DNA of 64,000 nt. It comes from Acidimicrobiales bacterium. Its GTDB lineage: Bacteria; Actinomycetota; Acidimicrobiia; Acidimicrobiales; UBA8592. Of the stretch, positions 34,937 through 45,212 are shown one piece after another. The position numbers and the translations under genes are program-made. Within the stretch, counting starts at the first letter, position 1, and each line of letters opens with the position of its first letter. The notes under the pieces were generated by a model, which was not told where the DNA came from, did no database searches, and saw nothing but the letters and a program-made list of their open reading frames with translations. The stretch covers positions 1 to 64,000 of the forward strand of contig JACERY010000005.1 of NCBI GenBank assembly GCA_013912105.1, written 5' to 3'.

Positions 34937-34971
34937 AATAACTGAGAGGATATTAGATCCTCTCAGTTATT
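34937..34971 (-). terminator. Long hairpin between amt and glnD
   Basis: A perfect 14-bp inverted repeat (34937-34950 / 34958-34971, AATAACTGAGAGGA and its complement) with a 7-nt loop. No long T-run follows on the minus strand, so it may be a terminator, attenuator or processing element for amt-glnD. Confidence 0.6.
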
Positions 34972-34993
34972 TTAAACCTTGTTCGTTGTATTT

Positions 34994-36211
34994 TTATAGG
35001 TTGTATGCGGTTTCTGCGTGTTGTGACTGATCAAGACCAGCTACTTCATCTTCTTCAGATACGCGAAGGCCGATTGTCGCATCGAGTGCTTTTGCGATTA
35101 TGAAAGTCAGGGTGAATGAGAAAGCGATTACAGAACCCATAGCGATGATTTGGTCAAGGAGAAGCTCTCCCCCTCCGAAGAATAAGCCATCTTGAAATCC
35201 GCCAGGTTCACTATTTATTGCGGAATTATCTGCAAATAAACCAAGGAGAAGGCCACCAATAACTCCACCTCCTCCATGAACACCTACGACATCTAGTGAA
35301 TCATCATAACCAAATTTATTTTTCAATCCGATGAGGAAGTAACACCCAATACCGGCAACTAGTCCAAAGACGATACTTGCTAGACCGCCTACGTAGCCTG
35401 CAGCAGGAGTTATTGCGACAAGCGCAGCTACGACTCCTGAACAAGCACCAAGAGTGGTTGCTTTACCATCTCGGTACCATTCAATTAAAATCCAACCGAT
35501 CATACCTGCGGCAGCTGCTACAAAAGTGTTCAGTAATGCTTGAACGGCTTGCCCATTTGCAGCGCCCGCTGATCCAGCATTGAAACCGAACCAACCAAAC
35601 CAGAGAATTCCAGTTCCTAACATTACCAGAGGTAAATTATGAGGTGGTGAGGTTTCGCTTGGCCAACCTTTTCGCTTACCAAGGACGAGAATAAGAGCAA
35701 GCGCAGCAGCTCCAGCATTAATGTGAATAGCTGTCCCTCCAGCGAAGTCAATAGCACCCATCTCATGGTGCCAACCGTTGTATACCCAATATGTCACTGG
35801 TGTATAAACGAGTAAGGCCCAAATAGGAACAAATGCTGCCCAAGCTGAGAATTTCATTCGGTCAGCAACCGCTCCAGAGATTAAAGCCGGAGTAATTGAA
35901 GCAAAAGTCATTAAAAATGCAACGAATATTAATGACTCGCTATCGAGATTTAAAGTTTTGAGGCCTATTTGGTCCCAATTACCTATCAGATCTCCACCCC
36001 AGAAACCAGAACCATCTGAACTGTTTCCTAAGGTCCAGGACAAGGTGACCCACAGTAAAGGTACTATCCCAATGCAATACATATTCATGTTCAACATATT
36101 GAGAACATTCTTTGATTTGTCCATTCCACCATAGAAAAGGGCCAGACCTGGCACCATGAAAACAACCAAAGCTGTTGAAATTAACATCCAAGCGATGTCA
36201 CCTGAGTTCAT
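34994..36211 (-). CDS. amt: Ammonium transporter
   Basis: A 405-residue Amt channel with 11 predicted transmembrane helices. Visible hallmarks are VFMVPGLALFYGGMDKSKNV, the pore region GWHHEMGAIDFAGGTAIHIN (first pore His), FNAGSAGAANGQAVQALLNT and DVVGVHGGGGVIGGLLLGLF (second His). The ATG at 36211 with AGGAG five bases upstream is preferred to an earlier GTG-type start. It precedes glnD. It should be controlled by PII, but glnB/glnK is not present here. Confidence 0.95.
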   Translation of the reverse strand: MNSGDIAWMLISTALVVFMVPGLALFYGGMDKSKNVLNMLNMNMYCIGIVPLLWVTLSWTLGNSSDGSGFWGGDLIGNWDQIGLKTLNLDSESLIFVAFLMTFASITPALISGAVADRMKFSAWAAFVPIWALLVYTPVTYWVYNGWHHEMGAIDFAGGTAIHINAGAAALALILVLGKRKGWPSETSPPHNLPLVMLGTGILWFGWFGFNAGSAGAANGQAVQALLNTFVAAAAGMIGWILIEWYRDGKATTLGACSGVVAALVAITPAAGYVGGLASIVFGLVAGIGCYFLIGLKNKFGYDDSLDVVGVHGGGGVIGGLLLGLFADNSAINSEPGGFQDGLFFGGGELLLDQIIAMGSVIAFSFTLTFIIAKALDATIGLRVSEEDEVAGLDQSQHAETAYNL

Positions 36212-36333
36212 AACACTCCTAAAACATAGATTTAACGGCATTTAAAAAGTATCTGACAAATGTTTCTGATTTGTTTCTAAAGTGTTAATTCTTTCACCAA
36301 CTCAAAGAGTCCTTACGATAAATTGGGATAAGT

Positions 36334-36501
36334 ATGGCTGTTCAAAAAAATTGTAGACATTACAGAAGTAGATCTCTTCCATCAGGTGACCGTATCCAAA
36401 AGTGCCGTGTCGGAAGTAATGAAGAAATGCCATTTGCTTGCCCAGAATTTTGCCTTTTTTTTGAGAAACGCAATATTTCCGATGCTGGTTGGAATCGTTA
36501 A
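36334..36501 (+). CDS. Small Cys-rich conserved protein (55 aa)
   Basis: A 55-residue frame: N-terminal CRHYRSRSLPSGD, then KCRVGSNEEMPFACPEFCLF and SDAGWNR. Four Cys and one His (C7, H9, C24, C36, C40) suggest a metal or disulfide site. The P-F-A-C-P-x-x-C motif looks constrained. Function unknown. It sits alone between amt and livH. A GGGATAAG stretch before the ATG could serve as ribosome site. Confidence 0.6.
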   Translation: MAVQKNCRHYRSRSLPSGDRIQKCRVGSNEEMPFACPEFCLFFEKRNISDAGWNR

Positions 36502-36545
36502 ACTAAAAAATTAAAAAAAATACTATCTAGGTCGTATTTTGCTAG

Positions 36546-36559
36546 TTAGTAGCTACTAA
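36546..36559. promoter_or_regulatory. 14-bp perfect palindrome before livH
   Basis: TTAGTAGCTACTAA is a perfect palindrome ending 18 bp before the livH GTG. It is a candidate operator for the livHMGF operon. Confidence 0.4.
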
Positions 36560-36577
36560 GCAGGTTAGAGTCTCTCT

Positions 36578-37870
36578 GTGGGGAAAAGCCATCAACAAAT
36601 TTCGAGTTTTATTCTTTTAATATTAGGAATTCTTTTATTTTTCCCTTTGGTTGCTAATGCTCAATCAGACAATGAACTAACAATTAGAGGAACGGTTCGT
36701 GTAGGTCGAGATGTGATCCCTGATGTTCAAATTTTAGTCACCGATGCGCAAGATAACGAAATTGGGACTTTTACAACTGAAGATGATGGAAAGTGGGAGA
36801 TTCCGATTCCTGGACTAGGAGAGTACACAGTGACCCTTCTTGGCCCACTTCCTGAAGGCGTTACTGTGAAAGAAGGTGCATTCAATCAAGTAGTTGTCAG
36901 TGTTGAGGAATACCGTTCAAAAGCTGTTGGTTTTCAGTTAACTGGTGAAGATAAAAAACCTATCCTTGAAATCCGGCCAACTTGGGAACGCCTCCTTAAC
37001 CGAATGGTAAGCGGTCTTAAAGTGGGGCTCCTCGTTGCCTTAGCGTCTATCGGACTTTCGCTTATATTTGGTGTAACTGGTCTAGTTAATTTTGCTCATT
37101 CTGAAATGGTTGCATTCGGGGCGGTAATCGGGCTAGTTCTTGAATCAACAACCGGACTTACAGGGGCGCTTTTCCCTATAGTTATACTCCTCGCAGTTCT
37201 CGCTGGTGGCGGTTTGGGATATGGTCTAGAAAAAGGTATTTTTGGTCCCCTTCGAAGAAGAAAAATGACCAATATTTCCCTCATGGTAGTTTCTATTGGG
37301 CTTGCTTTCCTTATGAGATACCTTATTCTGATCTATCACGGTGCTGAACCGGAAACATTTGAGTCCTTTAGAATACAAAGCGGTGTTTCGTTTGGGCCGA
37401 TCGAGCTTCCAGCAAAAGACTATTTCATCATTGCAATATCATTCACCACATTGTTACTCGTCGGGATATTACTCCAAAGAACAAAACTGGGGACTTCCAT
37501 GCGAGCTGTTTCTGACAATCCTGCTCTTGCTGAATCATCTGGAATTGACGTAAACCGAACAATTATGTGGGTATGGATTTTGGGAAGTGCGTTAGCTAGT
37601 CTTGGCGGGACAATGATTGGCCTCACTCAAGTAGTTGAATGGCAAATGGGAGAAAAGATTCTTCTATTGATCTTCGCAGCAGTGACACTAGGAGGATTAG
37701 GAACCGCCTTTGGTGCGATGGTGGGCGGACTAGCGATTGGTTTTGCTTCTGAAACTTCGACATTCTGGTTAGATAATGACCTCAAATTTCTTATTGCTCT
37801 AGCAGTTATGATAGTGATCCTTTTAGTTCGACCTCGGGGTATTCTCGGCGTTCGGGAAAGATTGGGTTGA
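36578..37870 (+). CDS. livH: Branched-chain amino-acid ABC permease LivH fused to a secreted N-terminal domain
   Basis: A 430-residue protein. Residues 1-30 look like a signal peptide (FILLILGILLFFPLVANA). Residues 33-130 form a carboxypeptidase-regulatory-like beta domain (ELTIRGTVRVGRDVIPDVQI, FTTEDDGKWEIPIPG). LivH transmembrane helices follow from about 145 on (LKVGLLVALASIGLSLIFGV, GLVNFAHSEM, and late LGGLGTAFGAMVGGLAIGF). LivH normally has no such domain (about 290 residues). The outer domain may contact a binding protein or the wall. It heads livHMGF; no livK binding protein is in the window. Start GTG at 36578. Confidence 0.88.
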   Translation: MGKSHQQISSFILLILGILLFFPLVANAQSDNELTIRGTVRVGRDVIPDVQILVTDAQDNEIGTFTTEDDGKWEIPIPGLGEYTVTLLGPLPEGVTVKEGAFNQVVVSVEEYRSKAVGFQLTGEDKKPILEIRPTWERLLNRMVSGLKVGLLVALASIGLSLIFGVTGLVNFAHSEMVAFGAVIGLVLESTTGLTGALFPIVILLAVLAGGGLGYGLEKGIFGPLRRRKMTNISLMVVSIGLAFLMRYLILIYHGAEPETFESFRIQSGVSFGPIELPAKDYFIIAISFTTLLLVGILLQRTKLGTSMRAVSDNPALAESSGIDVNRTIMWVWILGSALASLGGTMIGLTQVVEWQMGEKILLLIFAAVTLGGLGTAFGAMVGGLAIGFASETSTFWLDNDLKFLIALAVMIVILLVRPRGILGVRERLG

Positions 37871-37874
37871 TGTT

Positions 37875-38927
37875 ATGCTGATGAATCTTCTAGCCGAAAT
37901 TGACGTAAGTAAATTATTTGGTTTAGCTCTACGAACATCAATTGGGGTACAAGCCGCAACCTTCGCTTTAGCTGCGGTAGGTTTGAATCTTCATTATGGG
38001 TATACCGGACTACTCAATTTTGGAGTGGTTGCTTTTATGGCAGCAGGTGCTTATGGTATGGCTATTTTCTTTACCCAAGGTTGGCTTGGTGGTTCTATTC
38101 TCCTCGCTATCGCAAGCGGGCTTGCTTTTGCCGTCATAATCGCTCTCAGTATTGGATTACCTTCATTACGTCTACGAGCTGATTATTTGGCATTAACGAC
38201 CATAGCTATCGCAGAAGTTTTAAGGATCTCTTTCCGGTCGCAACGACTACTTGACCTCACAGGGGGTCCATTTGGCCTGCCTAGTATTGAAGATCGAAAT
38301 GCAAATGTTTCTTTCGCCGATGTAATAACTGTTGACTGGAACCCAATAGGGAAAGGCAACTACGGTGCCTGGTTTCTTGAGTTTGATGAAAAAACATTAT
38401 GGGTCATGATTATTGGGTGGTCTTTAGTTTCATTGGCAAGTCTCTTAATCTGGGGTTTAATGCGTTCCCCGTGGGGAAGAGTTATAAAAGCAATTAGGGA
38501 GGATGAGGATGCTGCACGAGCTTTGGGTAAGAATGTTTTCTCATACAAACTTCAGAGCCTAATAATCGGTGGGGTTATTGCTTCATTAGCAGGTATTGTC
38601 CGCGCATTTGATATGGGTTTCGTGGAAACACAGCAATTTAGACCTCAGACAACATTTTTCATCTGGACAGTTCTAATACTTGGAGGAGCAGCCTCAATTT
38701 GGGGGCCGATTATTGGATCAATGACATTTTGGTTTGTCATTATTTTCTCAGAGGAACTTTTAAGACAAATGGTCGACTCCGGTTGGATACCTGAAGCAAT
38801 TCTTCAGTCGAACGACATTGCTAGCGTCCGGATGATTCTCATGGGGATTATGTTGGCAACTCTTATGATTTGGCGCCCACAAGGCCTTGTAGGAAAGAAA
38901 GAGGAGGCGCAGATTGATGTCAGATAG
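37875..38927 (+). CDS. livM: Branched-chain amino-acid ABC permease LivM
   Basis: A 350-residue permease: about 8-10 helices, with VGLNLHYGYTGLLNFGVVAF, LPSLRLRADYLALTTIAIAE and the EAA-like RSPWGRVIKAIREDEDAARALGKN (in two parts). It pairs with LivH as the membrane channel. It starts 5 bp after livH and overlaps livG by 11 bp. Confidence 0.92.
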   Translation: MLMNLLAEIDVSKLFGLALRTSIGVQAATFALAAVGLNLHYGYTGLLNFGVVAFMAAGAYGMAIFFTQGWLGGSILLAIASGLAFAVIIALSIGLPSLRLRADYLALTTIAIAEVLRISFRSQRLLDLTGGPFGLPSIEDRNANVSFADVITVDWNPIGKGNYGAWFLEFDEKTLWVMIIGWSLVSLASLLIWGLMRSPWGRVIKAIREDEDAARALGKNVFSYKLQSLIIGGVIASLAGIVRAFDMGFVETQQFRPQTTFFIWTVLILGGAASIWGPIIGSMTFWFVIIFSEELLRQMVDSGWIPEAILQSNDIASVRMILMGIMLATLMIWRPQGLVGKKEEAQIDVR

Positions 38928-39783
38928 TAAAGCCTCTGGTTTGGAAAATGTAGAACCAACTCCGGGATCGTCCAAACAAGACCCGATATTAAAAATTGAT
39001 AATGTAGTGCGCTCATTCGGTGGCCTACGCGCCGTTGATATTGACCACCTTGAAGTCCAGCGTGGAATCATCACGGCATTTATAGGCCCGAACGGAGCTG
39101 GAAAGACAACGTTGTTTAATTTAATAACGGGGTTTGATAAACCTGATTCAGGAAAATGGACTTTACATCAAGTTGCAGAAGCAAAGTCCTGGACAAATGA
39201 CCTTTCTGGTCTTCGTCCCCATCAAATCGCTCAAAAAGGTATGGTTCGAACATTTCAATTGACAAAATCATTAGCGAAAATGACCGTTATTGACAATATG
39301 CTTCTAGGAGCCGCTGAACAGAAAGGCGAATCTCTAAGAAATGCTCTCCTTCCATCGCGTTGGCGAAAACAGGAAGACACAATTCTAGGAAAAGCAGAAG
39401 TTCTTCTAGAACGGTTCAAACTCTCGCATATGAGAGATGAATATGCAGCAACTCTCTCAGGCGGGCAACGAAAGTTACTTGAGATGGCCAGAGCTTTAAT
39501 GTCTGAGCCAAAATTGATTCTTCTTGATGAGCCAATGGCTGGCGTTAATCCAGTTCTCGTCGAATCCCTGTTAGTGCATATAGAAAATCTTCGAGATGAA
39601 GGCGTAAGCGTACTTTTCATCGAACATGATATGGATGCAATCATGGGAATCTCTGATTGGATCGTCGTTCTAGCTGAAGGTCAAGTAATTGCCGAAGGAA
39701 CTCCTTCAGATGTTTCAAAAAATCCTGCTGTTATAGACGCATATCTCGGAAGCGCAATCGCTGAGGAGCTTAAAGATGTCTGA
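38917..39783 (+). CDS. livG: Branched-chain amino-acid ABC ATPase LivG
   Basis: A 288-residue ATPase. Walker A IGPNGAGKTTLFN, signature LSGGQRKLLEMARAL, Walker B LILLDEPMAGVNP and the LFIEHDMD switch. The insert between Walker A and signature (MVRTFQLTKSLAKMTVIDNM) is typical of LivG. The ATG at 38917 with GAGGAGG upstream is chosen. It overlaps livM and livF by a few bases. Confidence 0.93.
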   Translation: MSDSKASGLENVEPTPGSSKQDPILKIDNVVRSFGGLRAVDIDHLEVQRGIITAFIGPNGAGKTTLFNLITGFDKPDSGKWTLHQVAEAKSWTNDLSGLRPHQIAQKGMVRTFQLTKSLAKMTVIDNMLLGAAEQKGESLRNALLPSRWRKQEDTILGKAEVLLERFKLSHMRDEYAATLSGGQRKLLEMARALMSEPKLILLDEPMAGVNPVLVESLLVHIENLRDEGVSVLFIEHDMDAIMGISDWIVVLAEGQVIAEGTPSDVSKNPAVIDAYLGSAIAEELKDV

Positions 39784-40516
39784 CAAAAGAAGAGTGGTCC
39801 TTGAATCTAACGATTTAGTAGCTGGATATCTGCCAGGAGTTGACATACTCACAGGTTGTAATTTCAAGCTGTTCCAAGGCGAGCTGGTTGGAATCATCGG
39901 CCCAAATGGGGCTGGGAAATCAACTTTAGTAAAAAGCATGTTTGGGCTTGTAGAAGTTAGAAGTGGCACGGTCCTATTACTTGGAGAAGAGATCACTAAT
40001 CTAGCTGCACATGAGTTGGTCCGAAAAGGTGTTGGCTACGTTCCCCAAACTGAAAATGTTTTCCCGTCCTTAACTGTTTCAGAGAATCTTCAAATGGGTG
40101 CGTACCAATTGAAAGCCAACGAAATTAATGAACGAATCAAAAACATTACTGATCTTTTCCCAAGGCTTGGTGAACGTATTAAACAACGAGCGGGACTCCT
40201 ATCTGGTGGTGAACGGCAGATGCTTGCAATGGGAAGAGCTTTAATGATGCAACCCTCCGTTCTGCTTCTTGATGAACCTTCTGCTGGGCTTTCACCAGCC
40301 CTCCAAGTAGATGTTTTCGAAAATGTGAAAGCTATCAACAAAACAGGGGTTTCTATCGTAATGGTCGAACAAAACGCGACGCGGTGTTTAAAAATCAGTG
40401 ATCGAGGCTACGTCCTTGATCAAGGAAAGAATGCCTACGACGGGACTGGCGAAGGACTTTTACATGACCCCAATGTAATAAAATTGTACTTAGGGACAAT
40501 GGCAGAATCTCGCTAG
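39776..40516 (+). CDS. livF: Branched-chain amino-acid ABC ATPase LivF
   Basis: A 246-residue ATPase: Walker A IGPNGAGKSTLVKSMFGL, GVGYVPQTENVFPSLTVSEN, signature LSGGERQMLAMGRAL, Walker B VLLLDEPSAGLSP and IVMVEQNA. It completes the LivHMGF import unit. Overlaps livG by 8 bp; a 223-bp gap follows. Confidence 0.93.
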   Translation: MSDKRRVVLESNDLVAGYLPGVDILTGCNFKLFQGELVGIIGPNGAGKSTLVKSMFGLVEVRSGTVLLLGEEITNLAAHELVRKGVGYVPQTENVFPSLTVSENLQMGAYQLKANEINERIKNITDLFPRLGERIKQRAGLLSGGERQMLAMGRALMMQPSVLLLDEPSAGLSPALQVDVFENVKAINKTGVSIVMVEQNATRCLKISDRGYVLDQGKNAYDGTGEGLLHDPNVIKLYLGTMAESR

Positions 40517-40543
40517 CAGCGAAGTCACCCCTAATTCAAATTC

Positions 40544-40573
40544 TTGACCTATTGACTAGGGAATTGATATAAA
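40544..40573 (+). promoter_or_regulatory. Promoter candidate for the HugZ-like gene
   Basis: TTGACC (40544-40549) and TATAAA (40568-40573) are 18 nt apart. The resulting 5' leader to the GTG at 40740 would be about 160 nt. The gap 40517-40739 shows no gene. Confidence 0.35.
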
Positions 40574-40739
40574 AAAATTTGTTATAGAAAAATTTACGCG
40601 TTTTTAAATCCGGAAAGGTATTAACTATTGACCGCTTAGGTTACCCAGGAGTGGAAGGAAGATCAGATTAATCAAAGATTTCCTTGCGGGGTTGAAAGAA
40701 TGGTAATTTCATTAAGTCGTTGAGAACAGGAGTAAAATA

Positions 40740-41537
40740 GTGGCAGAAAAACAAGCGCATGGTAGCGGGGACTCTTCACCTCCCATTGCAGGTGACACGT
40801 CAACTTTCCCATCGGATGCAGAACTTTCGAAAACACTAGTTGCCTCATCAGGAACTGCCTCGCTAAGCACCCTAACCTCAAATGGCTACCCCTACGGAAG
40901 TATCGTTTCCTATGTAATTAATGAACAAGGCGAGCCAGTCGTTCTCATTTCTGATCTTGCTGAACATACTATTAACGCCAGACTTGATCAAAGATCTTCG
41001 ATGCTCATCAGCGAGTCCTCCGAGGGAGGAGATCCACTTGGGAAATCCCGACTTACTTTGGTAGGTTCTTTGACTTTACTTGAAGATCCTAGAAACGAAC
41101 GAGAAAAATACCTCTCGGAGCATCAATACGCTTCCTTCTACGTTGACTATGAAGATTTTAACTTCTGGAAATTAACTGTTGAGGAGTGCAGGTATGTAGG
41201 TGGATTTGGGCACATGAGCTGGGTCCAAAACGAAGATTATTATAGGGCAGAAATTGACCCACTTTTCCGGAGCGCTGAAGGCATCATTAGCCACATGAAT
41301 GATGATCACAGCAACGCTAATCTTTTATATGCCAAAAACTTAGCAAATATTCCAAACTCAACCGAAGCAGTAATGTTGGGCGTTGATCGTTATGGTATTA
41401 CTTTGAGAGCAATGACAAATGATGGTCCTAGAATGGCACGGGTTGGTTTCCCAACACCACTGCAATCAGATAGTGAAGCACGTCCAGCTATTATTGCTTT
41501 ATTAGATGCTGCGAAAAATGTCGGATCTGATAATTAA
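40740..41537 (+). CDS. HugZ-like heme-binding protein (PNPOx fold + DUF2470)
   Basis: A 265-residue protein. The N-terminal split-barrel (STLTSNGYPYGSIVSYVINE, VLISDLAEHTINARLDQRSS) is PNPOx-like; YVDYEDFNFWKLTVEECRYV and GGFGHM follow. The C-terminal DUF2470 part starts GIISHMNDDHSNANLLYA. This arrangement is the HugZ/heme-utilisation type that binds or degrades heme. The GTG at 40740 has AGGAG seven bases upstream. It is followed by a siderophore-interacting protein, a fitting iron context. Confidence 0.82.
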   Translation: MAEKQAHGSGDSSPPIAGDTSTFPSDAELSKTLVASSGTASLSTLTSNGYPYGSIVSYVINEQGEPVVLISDLAEHTINARLDQRSSMLISESSEGGDPLGKSRLTLVGSLTLLEDPRNEREKYLSEHQYASFYVDYEDFNFWKLTVEECRYVGGFGHMSWVQNEDYYRAEIDPLFRSAEGIISHMNDDHSNANLLYAKNLANIPNSTEAVMLGVDRYGITLRAMTNDGPRMARVGFPTPLQSDSEARPAIIALLDAAKNVGSDN

Positions 41538-41554
41538 TTATGGAGAAAAACCTT

Positions 41555-42349
41555 ATGTTTGCAGAAGTACAGGAAGTATTTGAATTATCACCAAATATGA
41601 TTCGGATAGTTTTAGGCGGCGGGGATTTATCTAGCTTTGAATCAACATCGTTCACCGATCAATATATAAATGCTTATTTCGTTCCTGCTGGTGCTCCTTA
41701 TTCTGTCCCGTTTGACCTTGATGAAGCTCGATCATCCGGTGAAAAATTTAGGCCAAGACCAAGGCGTTTTACAGTTCGGCGTTGGGAATCCGAAACTGAA
41801 CAGTTAACTATAGATTTTGTTGCCCATGGTGATCAAGGCTATGCAGGGAATTGGGCTCAACGCGCTCAGATAGGAGACCGGCTTCAATTTAAAGGACCCA
41901 GTGGTAGTTACGCTCCTGATAGCGAAGTTGATTGGCATCTTCTCGCAGGTGATGAGAGTGCTATATCGGCTATTAGCGCATCTGTAGCAACCATTCCTGA
42001 TACAAAGCCATGCACTGTTTTCCTAATCGTTGACGGGCCAGAAAATAAAATTAATTTTTCTTCTTCTCCTTCGCATGAAATCAATTGGATATATAGATCA
42101 ACTGCACCAGATCCTGATACTGCTCTTTTGGAAGCAATTAAAGAACATACTTTCAGAGATGGCGATTTTGATATTTTTATTCATGGCGAAGCAGGTGAAG
42201 TTCGAGAAATTCGTAAACACCTAGTTATGAATTATAAAATTGATCTTGAGAATGCATCCATTTCACCTTATTGGAGAAGAGATCATACTGATGAAGCCTG
42301 GCGAAGCATTAAAAAACAGTGGTTAGCTGATCAAGAAAAGGATATTTAA
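41555..42349 (+). CDS. Siderophore-interacting protein (FAD-dependent ferric reductase type)
   Basis: A 264-residue SIP-family flavoprotein. The FAD motif is RPRPRRFTVRRWE, then LTIDFVAHGDQGYAGNWAQR and HLLAGDESAISAISASVATI for the NAD(P)H domain. The C-terminus GEAGEVREIRKHLV and YWRRDHTDEAW is typical. It reduces ferric siderophores or ferric chelates. The frame starts at 41540, but the ATG at 41555 has GGAG eight bases upstream. It overlaps hemQ by 4 bp on the opposite strand. Confidence 0.88.
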   Translation: MFAEVQEVFELSPNMIRIVLGGGDLSSFESTSFTDQYINAYFVPAGAPYSVPFDLDEARSSGEKFRPRPRRFTVRRWESETEQLTIDFVAHGDQGYAGNWAQRAQIGDRLQFKGPSGSYAPDSEVDWHLLAGDESAISAISASVATIPDTKPCTVFLIVDGPENKINFSSSPSHEINWIYRSTAPDPDTALLEAIKEHTFRDGDFDIFIHGEAGEVREIRKHLVMNYKIDLENASISPYWRRDHTDEAWRSIKKQWLADQEKDI

Positions 42350-43020
42350 AAGCTGGTTTCAATAATTTGTTGTAAATTTCCAACAATACCGGAGTAGAAA
42401 GGCCCAAATTCAGCGTATTCAGCGGAAGCTTCATCGAAACGCATTGTATAGACGACATCTTTAAGGTCATCTGGTTTTTCACAGAATAAAGTAACTCCCC
42501 ATTCAAAATCATCTATTCCAGTTGATCCAGTTATTACTTGTAAGACTCGACCGCTAAATTTTCTACCGGAGGCACCATGTTCGTACATCAGGTTTTTGCG
42601 GTTTTCGAAATCAAGGGTGAACCAGTTTTGGTCAATGTTTCTTCTCTTTGACATCGGGTAGAAACACCAGGCACTTTTATTTTCCGGAGGTAGCTTCGGG
42701 TAAAGGCGTGCGTTTCGCATATCATCTGGAACTCCAGCCGCGTATTCCGATATTTCAGTTAATGAAACATATGAGTCCACAACGACTAACCCGCTATTCA
42801 CTATATTGGTCTGAAATTTTCTGAGGGCGACCCAATCTTCACTTAAAACCATGAATGCCATATCTGCTTTATGCCCGAGGATTGAGATAGTTATTACCTG
42901 ACCATCTAGGGAACTCAATTTCTGAATAGCTTCTTCGACAAGATCAACGTTAACTTCCCCTGAAGATTTACAGAAAAGATGTAAGACACCTAATCCTGTT
43001 GAAGGTTTGAGTGGATCCAT
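42346..43020 (-). CDS. hemQ: Coproheme decarboxylase HemQ (chlorite dismutase family)
   Basis: A 224-residue protein. Family blocks are FYPMSKRRNIDQNWFTLDF, RKNLMYEHGASGRKF (proximal His) and ITGSTGIDDFEWGVTLFCE. In Gram-positive bacteria HemQ oxidatively decarboxylates coproheme III to heme b. It complements hemE and hemY in this window. The chlorite dismutase distal Arg is not expected in HemQ. Convergent with the SIP gene; groEL2 is 31 bp upstream on the same strand. Confidence 0.9.
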   Translation of the reverse strand: MDPLKPSTGLGVLHLFCKSSGEVNVDLVEEAIQKLSSLDGQVITISILGHKADMAFMVLSEDWVALRKFQTNIVNSGLVVVDSYVSLTEISEYAAGVPDDMRNARLYPKLPPENKSAWCFYPMSKRRNIDQNWFTLDFENRKNLMYEHGASGRKFSGRVLQVITGSTGIDDFEWGVTLFCEKPDDLKDVVYTMRFDEASAEYAEFGPFYSGIVGNLQQIIETSF

Positions 43021-43051
43021 ATTTAAAATCTAGAAACAGTTCTTAGACTTC

Positions 43052-44674
<1,623 letters not shown>

Positions 44675-44826
44675 TTACTTATCTCCTTGATTTCTTCAAT
44701 TGCTTTAACAAATATTTTGTTTGTTTTATTCCGAGTGTTTTTTAATTTCGCGTCAGGTTCGTTTTTGTAGTGAAATTTTACTTAGATAACGCTGAATTCC
44801 CACTTCCTTTGAACCGAATATGAGGT

Positions 44827-45105
44827 CTATATTCCCCCCGCTACAGCTGGGACTATAGATAATGTTTGACCTTCAGAGACATTCGTTTCAAGCCCATCTA
44901 AGAACCTTATATCTTCATCGTCTAGAAAAATATTTACGAATCTTTGCAAATTTTTATTTTCGTCAAGTATCCGTTCAATGAAATCAGGGTGTTCGTTACC
45001 TAACTCTGTGAGAATATCCGTTAAAGAACCAGCAGAAGCACTAAGAAGTGACTCTCCTTTAGTTAGTTCACGGAACGTTGTCGGGATGCGGATACTTACA
45101 CTCAC
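44827..45105 (-). CDS. CysO-like ubiquitin-fold sulfur carrier ending Gly-Gly-Ile
   Basis: A 92-residue MoaD/ThiS-fold protein closest in pattern to actinobacterial CysO: VSIRIPTTFRELTKGE, RFVNIFLDDEDIRFLDGLET and a C-terminus LSIVPAVAGGI. In active carriers the chain ends Gly-Gly to form the thiocarboxylate. Here one extra Ile codon (ATA, 44830-44832) precedes TAG. A JAMM-type protease (as with Mec or QbsD) could remove it, or the protein may not be a carrier. No cysM or mec gene is adjacent; the neighbours are a groEL and a folP-like gene. Confidence 0.82.
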   Translation of the reverse strand: MSVSIRIPTTFRELTKGESLLSASAGSLTDILTELGNEHPDFIERILDENKNLQRFVNIFLDDEDIRFLDGLETNVSEGQTLSIVPAVAGGI

Positions 45106-45212
45106 AATCCCAATGTATCGCTTACCTATGTTCTTTCATATATCTTCAAGAAATGAGCTAGAAGTTATTTAACGACTCGTTTTAGTTCATAGATCGGCAC
45201 TAGATTATTAAT

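Noticed and set aside
40636..40643. TTAGGTTA, half of an IdeR/DtxR iron box upstream of the HugZ-like gene
   Set aside because: The right half of the box is absent (only scattered matches), so it is no better than chance for an AT-rich region.
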